DNA of 16,305 bases. It comes from an uncultured Sutterella sp. (GTDB lineage Bacteria; Pseudomonadota; Gammaproteobacteria; Burkholderiales; Burkholderiaceae_F). Each line of letters opens with the position of its first letter. Position 1 is the stretch's first letter. Shown here piece by piece: positions 7,353-14,500 of this stretch. The translations under genes and the position numbers were made by a program. The notes beneath the pieces were generated by a model. It had not been told where the DNA came from. It saw nothing but the letters and a program-made list of their open reading frames with translations, and did no database searches. The DNA lies in contig CAJMKD010000043.1 in the NCBI GenBank assembly GCA_905213905.1, forward strand, positions 1-16,305, read 5' to 3'.

Positions 7353-7658
7353 TAGCAAACGAGGTTCGATGGACTTCCCCCTTAAGCTCAGGTTTTAGGA
7401 ATAAAGGCTAAAAAAAAGGGCCTTTTATATAAAGCTACATACTTCTTTGCCCTCTGTATTACAAATTTCTTTACTCCCGATTGTTACAGACTACTTTTGT
7501 TATGGACATCTACCCAAGAGCATATGAGAGAATTCCTCTCTCTTCCTTCTGAGGGGGCAATCGTTTAAAATTGTTGATGAAAAGCGGCCGATTCACTTGT
7601 AGGACAGGGAAATTGGCCGTCTTCTGTCTCGGTTTATCTAAAATGAGTAATTTCGACT
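7353..7658. other. Convergent intergenic region between orphan gene and polymerase
   Basis: This is about 300 AT-rich bases with no gene that I can support. Besides the hairpin at 7403-7425 it has a short GAGAG/CTCTC repeat around 7527-7541 and the polymerase-side hairpin at 7585-7619. It is probably the shared 3' untranslated region of two convergent genes. Confidence 0.5.
7585..7619 (-). terminator. Probable terminator of the polymerase gene
   Basis: A 9-bp stem with one G:T pair (7585-7593 with 7611-7619, core CGGCC/GGCCG, 17-nt loop) lies 39 bases beyond the polymerase stop. Read in the polymerase direction it is followed by CTTTTC. The G+C-rich stem in otherwise AT-rich sequence fits an intrinsic terminator with a short U-tract. 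Confidence 0.45.
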
Positions 7659-9401
7659 TTACTGGTTGCTGTATTTCGAAAGATTGGTCAATCGGTCTGT
7701 TATAGGAAAATGTAATCTTTCAATAACCTGCCATCCATTTTGGCGATGTATTAATGAGTTGCGAATATTTTCCTTAATTGTCGAAATTGGCCATCTATTT
7801 AAAATGTCGATTCCAGGTTCCTGTGCTGTTACTTCTCCCCTAATCCGAACTGCTGAACGCAGATCTATACCCCTTGTTAAGGGTATACAATATGAGGGAG
7901 ATTGAAATAAATATTTGGAAGTTTCTCTGATCTGAAAGTTGTCGTTAGATTGCGTGAACCCGATGTTAGCATGCTTCACGATATTGTTGTGTTCATCGTA
8001 GATCCAGTAACGTCCTGGCTCTAACCAAATTCCCTTCCTTCCAATAGCTTCAATCTTGAGGTCCCCTAATTTTACTCCAATCAGATTTGATGTTTGCTTC
8101 TTGAAGTCCGGTTCACTATCAGTCGGGATAGAAATGTGTATTGAATCAATATTGCAATAGCAAATTTGGATGTCTGGAAAGCTCGATAACCTTTCGATTA
8201 ATTTCAGTAGGCGGACTCGCGCCTTAGCAATGACTTCATAATATAGCGAGTGGATGTTGTGCGGATCATCTATTCTTCTTTTTTTGACTCTGTAATAACC
8301 GTTTGAGCGATCAATTGATATGCCTTTATGGCGAGTCCTGAAAGCTATAAATTCAGCAAGATCATCTCGCTCCAAATTATATTCTTTGCATACAAATTTA
8401 AATAGATCCTCCTTTAATTTAAAGAGAATTGTTTCTGAAGAATACCGGTGGGTGCAGCTGTAGGCTGAAGCCAGTAGAAGCTTTAGTTTTTTGCTGATAG
8501 CCTTATTGTTCTGTTTGGATAGATTGACTCGAGTATTAAAGAGTCCTTGGCATAGCTTTTGGAGAGGGTGCGGTATTGCTGATTTTGATGTGACCCCTGA
8601 TATTAGGACAATTTTTTTGAAGTGCTTTCGATAAAATTCGAGCTCATCGGATGTCATCCAAGTTTGTATTGTCTCTTGATTCTCAAATCTGAATCGAGAG
8701 TGTTTGCCGAAAACTGAGATGTGTATTTGATGGAATCTGTTGATCCAAGGATTTGCTGGCAAACCAATCTCTACATGGTATAGTCCGCGTTCAATTTCTG
8801 TGCTTGGTAGCAACTCCTTATCTAGCTGACGATATACAAGTTTTTTCGGGTTTGTAAATTCCTGATCCATAACGGATGCATACATTGAATTTACATCAAG
8901 CACAAAAATGGATCTATTTGGTCTTTTTTCCTGGATGCAAAAGACTTCTTGTATCCCTGATCCGCTTAATCTCGTGAAAAAGGAATCCAGATTTGATTTT
9001 GTCCTTAGTTTGTTTACGACTCTTGTGTGACACTGATAGCAAAACCCACTGATAATTCCCAAGGAGCCATATTCATCAAACACAGGTAAGTGTTTTAGTA
9101 ATTGCTTGTAGTTTGCAATAGAGTTTGTGATGAATTTTACGTCGATAAATGGATATAGTTCTTCTAAAACATAGACTTTTATTTTTCTTATCAGATAGTT
9201 GTGAAGGATAAATCTTTCACGTCTGGTAAGGACGAGCAGTGGTTTTTGATTTGTCCTGATCGTTCTTTTTAGAAAGCCTGATATGTTCTCGGTTCCAAAT
9301 TCTGAAGTGACAGTTAACTTGTCAATTCCAATGGGTTGTACGTCTGTTGAAAAATTTGAAAGGACTTTATATTTCCTAAGAATTACAGTGGAATCATCCA
9401 T
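7659..9401 (-). CDS. Divergent family-B DNA polymerase (protein-primed / DNA_pol_B_2 type)
   Basis: A 580-aa protein with the B-family palm in order. Motif A is VLDVNSMYASVM (D169), matching D-x-x-S-L-Y-P. The TPR2-like linker contains WMTSDELEFY and KLCQGLFNTR. Motif B is K-L-L-L-A-S-A-Y-S (about 307-315), where the family has K-x3-N-S-x-Y-G. Motif C is YCNIDSIHI (D419), where the family has Y-x-D-T-D-S. A KxY-like segment, PGRYWIY, follows at about 462-468. Both metal-binding Asp (A and second of C) are kept, but motif B lacks Asn and Gly and the first Asp of motif C is Asn. In the first 165 residues I find no exonuclease D-x-E motif. The length fits phi29-like protein-primed enzymes. It is AT-rich, alone on its strand and convergent with the orphan gene. 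A TTG at 9413 is an alternative start; neither start has a Shine-Dalgarno. Use in replication, repair or defence is unknown. Confidence 0.75.
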   Translation of the reverse strand: MDDSTVILRKYKVLSNFSTDVQPIGIDKLTVTSEFGTENISGFLKRTIRTNQKPLLVLTRRERFILHNYLIRKIKVYVLEELYPFIDVKFITNSIANYKQLLKHLPVFDEYGSLGIISGFCYQCHTRVVNKLRTKSNLDSFFTRLSGSGIQEVFCIQEKRPNRSIFVLDVNSMYASVMDQEFTNPKKLVYRQLDKELLPSTEIERGLYHVEIGLPANPWINRFHQIHISVFGKHSRFRFENQETIQTWMTSDELEFYRKHFKKIVLISGVTSKSAIPHPLQKLCQGLFNTRVNLSKQNNKAISKKLKLLLASAYSCTHRYSSETILFKLKEDLFKFVCKEYNLERDDLAEFIAFRTRHKGISIDRSNGYYRVKKRRIDDPHNIHSLYYEVIAKARVRLLKLIERLSSFPDIQICYCNIDSIHISIPTDSEPDFKKQTSNLIGVKLGDLKIEAIGRKGIWLEPGRYWIYDEHNNIVKHANIGFTQSNDNFQIRETSKYLFQSPSYCIPLTRGIDLRSAVRIRGEVTAQEPGIDILNRWPISTIKENIRNSLIHRQNGWQVIERLHFPITDRLTNLSKYSNQ

Positions 9402-9412
9402 TATGAACCGCA

Positions 9413-9457
9413 ATTATAATAAAGCGAAAGGGTTGTAATCTGCTTTACAACCCTTTC
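9413..9457 (-). promoter_or_regulatory. Polymerase promoter with perfect 13-bp dyad
   Basis: A perfect consensus -10 hexamer, TATAAT, reads leftward at 9418-9413, 11 nt before the chosen ATG (9401), so the transcript would have only a few untranslated bases. Immediately upstream is a perfect 13-bp inverted repeat (9426-9438 with 9445-9457, 6-nt loop) that covers the spacer and -35 area. No good -35 is visible. The dyad could be an operator for a repressor, or a terminator hairpin blocking read-in; read rightward it is followed only by TTT. The -10 and dyad are seen; the functions are inferred. Confidence 0.5.
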
Positions 9458-9504
9458 TTTACATACAATGTCAAACTTGGTCACGAAGTGACGTGCCTAC
9501 AGCA

Positions 9505-9795
9505 CTCTTCGAAGATTGCGAAGGGATCCAATAGCAGAAATCCCTGCGAGGATTCTATCAAACTTCGAATTCTTTGAGGCTTCGTGGAGACCTGTGGGAA
9601 GAAAGGATGAAATCCGCGCCAACGAGCGCGGGTACAGTACCAGGCGAAACGGATTTAGAAGTGAGGAGGCTGGCCTAACGGGACGAGCTCTCTGAGGAGT
9701 CAAGGCCGGAAGTGCGCCAAACTCCCGAACTGGAACGATCTTTCTCTCTAAACGGAACGGCAATCTTTGGCTCCACTCCTTGGTTTAATTCCTAA
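9505..9795 (+). pseudogene. Possible 3' remnant of the interrupted tnpB
   Basis: Base composition returns to that of the surrounding genome at about 9480. One plus-strand frame reads NSLRLRGDLWEERMKSAPTS, then AGTVPGETDLEVRRLA to a TAA (9676-9678). It goes on in the same frame as RDELSEESRPEVRQTPELE and NGTAIFGSTPWFNS to a TAA at 9793-9795; an earlier TAG is at 9532-9534. The low-complexity AGT / GET-xLE / SRPE flavour resembles poorly conserved C-terminal tails of some proteobacterial TnpB proteins, but no zinc-ribbon Cys pair or RuvC residue is visible. The call rests partly on position, opposite the 5' tnpB remnant. A minus-strand ORF here (9497-9763) has no support. It could instead be plain intergenic or RNA-coding sequence. 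Confidence 0.3.
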
Positions 9796-10106
9796 ATTTT
9801 TTTCACATCGTCTCAACTACGTTGAGCCTGTCCTCGGCGCCTAAAAACTTGAGTTCCGAATGGGAACATTGCCACGGTTTGTTATTGGATCTTCATTTTA
9901 TTTACAACACACACGATGTTCAGAAAATTGTCTGTTGTAGAAAAACCACAACAAAAACAAATGCAAGTGTATGAAATTCTTTGAAAGATTCTCCATCTAG
10001 TTGGATTTGATGATTTCAAGGCAGCATGAACCTGTTAATACTCGAAATGTCTCTGGCGAAGCTGCACACTTCTCCAGAGCCTTCAAATATTTGGAGAATT
10101 TCTCAA
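9796..10106. promoter_or_regulatory. Upstream region of the first porin gene
   Basis: This AT-rich leader of about 310 bases has no gene. It contains small dyads (CTCAAC 9812-9817 with GTTGAG 9821-9826; GTTCC-GAAT-GGGAAC at about 9853-9867), A/T tracts, and GGAGA at 10093-10097, which serves as the porin ribosome site. A long untranslated leader is plausible for a porin mRNA. I cannot assign a -35/-10 pair with confidence. Confidence 0.4.
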
Positions 10107-11270
10107 ATGAAAAAGACTCTCGCTGCACTCGCCGTTCTCGGTGCTTTTGCTGCTGGTTCTGTTTATGCTGCCGATGTCGAGCTGTACGGTATCGTCGACC
10201 TTGGCCTGAAGTACACGCATAATGACTACGATGGTGCTCAGGATGACGCAGACAAGCTCGAAATGGCTTCTGGCTCTCAGTCCGGTTCGCGCTTCGGCCT
10301 CAAGGGCTCTGAAGACCTCGGTAACGGCCTGAAGGTTGGCTTCGTTCTCGAAAACGGCTTCAATGCTGACGACGGCTCTCTCGGCAACAACAGCCGCCTC
10401 TTCGGTCGTGAATCGCAGGTCAACCTGTCCGGCGCTTTCGGTACGCTGTCGTTTGGCCGTGTGGGCCAGATCAACAGCGCGAACGGCAGCTACGGCATCA
10501 CCGGTATCTTCTCGCCGTTTGTTACGTCGTGGGCCGGTTCGGTCGAAGGTTCGACCTACATGGTCGGCTACAGCCGCATTGACAATACGGTGACGTATGT
10601 TTCGCCCGAATTTGCCGGTGTGAAGATCTACGCACAGTACTCCTTCGACGTAAACACGAAGACTAAGTCGGATGAAGGCAAGAGCAATGCCGACCGTTAC
10701 TATGGCATCGGTGCAACTTACAAGACTGGCCCGCTCAGCCTTGTTGCTGTTGTGGACAGCTACAACTGGTCCAGCCTTCGCACTCCAAATCCAGCCACTG
10801 ACGATGATACGGATGACGGCTACACCGTTACCCTCGGCGGCAACTACGACTTTGGCTTCATGAAGGCCTACCTTGGCGCTCAGTACTTCGACAACATGTT
10901 CAAGAAGACATATGACGCCAATAGCGGTAAGGATCAGGATACCTATGCTGCCATCGGCACGACGACCGGCCAGTTCCAAGGCTACGGCATCACCGCTGGT
11001 GTTGACGCACCCGTTCTCGGCGGTACAGCTATGTTCGCAGTTGGTTATTCCGATACGGAACAGACTGAATCCGATGCAGCCGGTATCAAGGAAGAAATGA
11101 CCCGAATTGGTGCTTCGATTGGTTATACCTACAACCTCAGCAAGCGTACCAACGTTTACGGCGTTGCTTCCTACTATCAGGACAGCTACGACAATTACCA
11201 GAACAAGGATGGCAACGATTACGACCCGTCCACGGCTATCCTCTGGCTGGGTATGCGTCACAAGTTCTAA
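10107..11270 (+). CDS. General outer-membrane porin (Gram-negative porin, Burkholderia/Neisseria type)
   Basis: This 387-aa precursor forms a trimeric beta-barrel diffusion channel in the outer membrane. Residues 1-21 are a Sec signal peptide (MKKTLAALAVLGAF, cleavage after VYA), and the mature protein starts ADVELYGIVDLGL. Porin_4 hallmarks follow: SGSRFGLKGSEDLGNGLKVG, FVLENGF, then NNSRLFGRESQVNLSGAFGT with LSFGR. Alternating amphipathic strands continue to the C-terminal LGMRHKF, whose final Phe is the BAM recognition signature. I chose ATG 10107 rather than the ORF's upstream ATG at 10026 because the signal peptide begins there and GGAGA lies 9 nt before it. The gene is intact, has its own terminator, and is followed by a damaged paralogue. 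An antisense open frame of 392 codons is a codon-bias shadow. Confidence 0.95.
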   Translation: MKKTLAALAVLGAFAAGSVYAADVELYGIVDLGLKYTHNDYDGAQDDADKLEMASGSQSGSRFGLKGSEDLGNGLKVGFVLENGFNADDGSLGNNSRLFGRESQVNLSGAFGTLSFGRVGQINSANGSYGITGIFSPFVTSWAGSVEGSTYMVGYSRIDNTVTYVSPEFAGVKIYAQYSFDVNTKTKSDEGKSNADRYYGIGATYKTGPLSLVAVVDSYNWSSLRTPNPATDDDTDDGYTVTLGGNYDFGFMKAYLGAQYFDNMFKKTYDANSGKDQDTYAAIGTTTGQFQGYGITAGVDAPVLGGTAMFAVGYSDTEQTESDAAGIKEEMTRIGASIGYTYNLSKRTNVYGVASYYQDSYDNYQNKDGNDYDPSTAILWLGMRHKF

Positions 11271-11319
11271 CTAGTGTAAGTACTTATAGTAATATCTATA
11301 GGTACAGCTAGATTAGCTC

Positions 11320-11355
11320 TTGGGGTCTCTTTCTACACAAAGAAGGAGACCCCAA
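11320..11355 (+). terminator. Strong intrinsic terminator of the first porin
   Basis: A perfect 10-bp inverted repeat, TTGGGGTCTC (11320-11329) with GAGACCCCAA (11346-11355), has an additional inner pairing (TTTCT with AGAA). It is followed by TCGTTTGTT, and starts 49 nt after the porin stop. Confidence 0.8.
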
Positions 11356-11520
11356 TCGTTTGTTGGTCGAGAGCAACACTAGAAAGCCACTTTAATTATT
11401 TGTTTTTCCTGTAATTGCTCTAGTAAACCTTCAAATAATGGCACGAGTGATTCCATTCTTTGCAGAATAACCGTCATCCGGCGCTGCACATGCCGGAACC
11501 ACAACCTAGAGAAAACTGAA
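11356..11520 (+). promoter_or_regulatory. Leader of the second porin gene
   Basis: The leader is 165 bases with no gene. A dyad, TCCGGC (11477-11482) with GCCGGA (11492-11497), lies shortly before the start. The ribosome site is weak (AGAGAAA, around 11508-11514). AT-rich sequence around 11390-11450 probably contains the promoter, but no clear hexamers stand out. Confidence 0.35.
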
Positions 11521-14500
11521 ATGAAAAAAAACTCTTGCTGCTCTCGCTGTCCTCGGCGCCTTCGCTGGTTCTGCTTTTGCTGCTGACGTTACGGTCTACG
11601 GCATCGTCGACCTCGGCGTCAACTATGTCCACGCCGACGACGGTGTTAACGATGCCACTGACAAGTTCACGATGAACTCCGGCACGAACTCCGGTTCCCG
11701 TTTCGGCTTGAAGGGTGAAGAAGACCTCGGCAACGGCGTTAAGGTCGGTTTCGTGCTCGAAAACGGCTTCAAGGCTGACGATGGCACGCTCGACAATAAC
11801 GGCCGTCTCTTCGGTCGTGAATCCTCTCTCTACATCACGGGTGCTGCCGGTACGCTCAAGTTCGGCCGTCTGACCCAGATGACGAGCTCGACCGGTACGA
11901 CCGGTTTGATGGGTAGCACGGTTTCCGCCTTCTCGACGGGCTGGAACGAAGTCCGCGGCCACAAGTCCGTGATGGCCGGCGACTACACGCAGTATGACAA
12001 CACGATCATGTACTCGACGCCGTCCTTCGCCGGCTTCCAGGTGCATGCTCAGTACTCGTTCGACACCGGCGTTACCGATTACAAAGATGGCGTTGAAGGC
12101 AAGTCCTCCGTAGACCGCTACGCAGCCATCGGTGCCACCTATAAGGCTGGTGCCCTTAACCTCGTCGGCGCTATCGAAAACTACAACTATGCGAGCTATC
12201 CCAGCACGCTGACCACGCCTGATGATGACGGCCTGACGGTTAACTTCGGCGGCGCCTATGACTTTGGCGTTGCCAAGGTCTATGCTGTCGCCCAGTACTT
12301 CAAGCACATGTCTCTCTGGCTTGATGCCAGCAAGATCGCCCGCATTCACGTCGATGGCGCTGCCACCGTCCGCTTCAAGCGCGGAACCTGAAGCCGAAAC
12401 AAGAACTTTCCCTTCCGTCGTGAGGATCACGCTGCTCTCGGCGCCGTTAGCCAGCGCACCGATACCGTTTTGAGCAAGGGCCTGGATTTCTTTTGCCGCT
12501 TCAACGTCCACAGTCGATCCGTTCAACGCTTCCATGGCATTCCCCTCTTCAGTCGATGCTAAGTAAGCGCCGCCCTGAACTGCGTCGACGTCAATGCTGC
12601 CGCCTTCCGACGCTGACACGGCTGCATGCGCGGCATTGACGCGAAGATCGGTACCGGCAGAGAGGTCAATGAGGCTGCCCTCGCCTGTTGCGGTGAGACC
12701 TGCATCGTTCTTCGAGAAAAACTCCGCCTTGCCGGTTTGGGCATCAATCGTGATGACGCCGCCCGCTTCGGCAAGGAGTGCGTTGCCGCCCGCATAAACC
12801 GAGGCGTCGGTACCGGCCGTCAGATTGAAGGCGCTTTCCGCATCAGAGACCGTAATACCGCTGCCGGCTTCTGCAATGATGCTGCCGACAGTACCTGCGG
12901 TCAGTGCAGCAGTCGAGCCGCCCGCGACTTCTACGCCGTTCGCCTTGTCGGACGAGACGTAGATGCCGCCCGTTTGAGCAGTGATGGTGGTTGCCGCGCA
13001 GTCCGCTGCCGTCATGCCGGTGAGACCCGCATGGAAGACTGCATCGGTGGCTGCGTCGATTGTGAGGAGCGTATCGGTGCCCGCTGCAGAGATGGCCTGC
13101 CCGGCGAGTGCGACGACGTTGACGGCTGCGCCCGCGTTGATGGTCATGGAGGCGCCGCTTTCCCCGACGAGCCCGTTGCCGGCCTTTGATTCGAAGTAAG
13201 CCAGTCCGCCCGCATCGACGTCGATCGATCCGCTTTCAGAAGCCTGGAGTGCAGAACCGGATGCGGAGACAAGCGTCTGACCGTCGGTCGTGAGCGTCAC
13301 GGCACTGTTCATACCGCTCGACAGCACCCCTATACCGTTGAGGCCGCTCACCTGAATTTCTTTGAGTGCATCAACGTTCACCGTTGCGCCCTTCAGCGCT
13401 TCAATGGCATTGCCTGCTTCATTCGACGCAATGTAGGCGCCGCCCTGCAGTGCGGAGAGTTCGATGTGGGCGCCATCCGCTGCAGACATAGCAGTCTGCG
13501 CTGCAATGACACGCAGATCGGTGCCGGCAGACAAATCAATGACGCTGTCTTCACCCGCTGCAGTGGCACCCGTGCCGTTCTTCGAGACAAACTCAGCCTT
13601 GCCGGTTTCAGCCGCCATGGTGAGGGCCCCGCCCGCTTCTGCGTTGAGTGCGTTGCCGCCGGCATAAACCGAAGCGTCGGTACCGGCTGTCAGATTGAAT
13701 GTGCTTAGCGCATCGGAGACCGAAATGCCGTTGCCGGCTTCGGCAATGATGCTGCCGACGGTGCCCGCCGTGAGTGCAGCACTCGAACCGCCCGACACTT
13801 CAACACCGTTCGCCTTGTCGGGCGAGACGTAGAGGCCGCCCGTTTGGGCAGTGATGGTGGTTGCCGCGCCGTCCGTCACCGTCATGCCGGTGAGCCCTGC
13901 ATGGAAGACCGCATCGGTGGCTGCATCGATCGTGAGGAGCGTATCGGCGCCCGTTGCAAAGATGGCCTGCCCCGCGAGAGCAACCACATTGGCGGCTGCG
14001 CCCGCGTTGATCGTCATGTGAGCGCCGCTATCCGCAACGAGCCCGTTGCCGGCCTTCGATTCGAAATAAGCCAAGCCGCCCGCATCAACGCCGATCGAGC
14101 CGCTTTCAACAGCCTGAAGGACAGAGTCGGAAGCGTTGACCACAACCTGACCCAGCGCCGTCATCGTAATGGCACTCTCTGCGCCTGCTGCATAGGCGCC
14201 CATGCCGTTCTGTGAGACAACCTGGATTTCTTTTCCGGCGTCCACGGTTACGATCGAACCGCCCAAAGCTTCAACGCCGCTGCCGAGATCGGTCGACGTA
14301 ATGTAGGCGCCGCCATTTTGAGCAATGAGATCAATGTGCCCCGTTTCAGAAGCGGAAACTGCCGTCAATGCGGACTGAATTCGAAGGTCCGTTCCGGCCG
14401 TGAGTTCAATCGAACTGTCGGCACCGATCGCCGCAGCACCCGCTCCGGCTTGTGCGAGGAGCTGGATGTCATCTGCAGCCTCAACCGTAATGCTTGACCC

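Larger units (their letters stand above)
2434..9795. mobile_element. Hypothetical ancestral IS605-like element with nested insertions
   Basis: The tnpA tail (minus) at the left, the tnpB start (plus) in the middle and a possible tnpB tail at the right match the divergent tnpA/tnpB layout of IS605-type elements. The intervening IS3, IS66 and AT-rich polymerase island would then be later insertions with deletions. The hairpins at 2434-2512 would be one end. I did not find a matching other end, so this is a reading of gene order and not a demonstrated element. Confidence 0.35.
11521..12391 (+). pseudogene. Second porin gene: out of frame at an A8 tract and 3'-truncated
   Basis: A paralogue of the intact porin upstream. 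The ATG at 11521 is followed by eight A's (11524-11531) and goes out of frame, stopping after about 21 codons. With seven A's it would read MKKTLAALAVLGAFAGSAFA, a perfect signal peptide, then ADVTVYGIVDLGVNYVHAD and the porin blocks SGSRFGLKGEEDLGNGVKVG, FVLENGF and NGRLFGRESSLYITGAAGT. The upstream in-frame codon is TGA, so no alternative start rescues the signal; the next in-frame ATG is 11672. Homology to the first porin ends at about residue 263 (AQYFKHM, 12310). The frame then runs into antisense adhesin sequence and stops at 12389-12391, so the last third of the barrel and the terminal Phe are missing. Confidence 0.85.

Noticed and set aside
7303..9984. Recurring short motif ATGAAATTCTTTGA and AATTCTTTGAGGC at about 7303, 9568 and 9971
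   Set aside because: Matches of 13-14 bp in AT-rich DNA across 16 kb are close to chance expectation and have no regular spacing or symmetry.
10083..11261. A 392-codon open frame antisense to the intact porin
   Set aside because: It follows from the codon usage of the porin read backwards and has no coherent domain. The plus-strand porin is complete with signal peptide, barrel motifs, terminal Phe and terminator.
11474..12329. The last part of the large minus-strand ORF as a real C-terminal domain of the adhesin
   Set aside because: It is exactly antisense to the second porin and resembles the antisense frame of the first porin, with no beta-barrel features. The adhesin stops at about 12330.
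12626..14215. Several plus-strand frames of 60-190 codons in the adhesin region
   Set aside because: They recur with the 870-bp repeat and are antisense to the passenger; their Cys/Arg-rich composition is typical of shadow frames.
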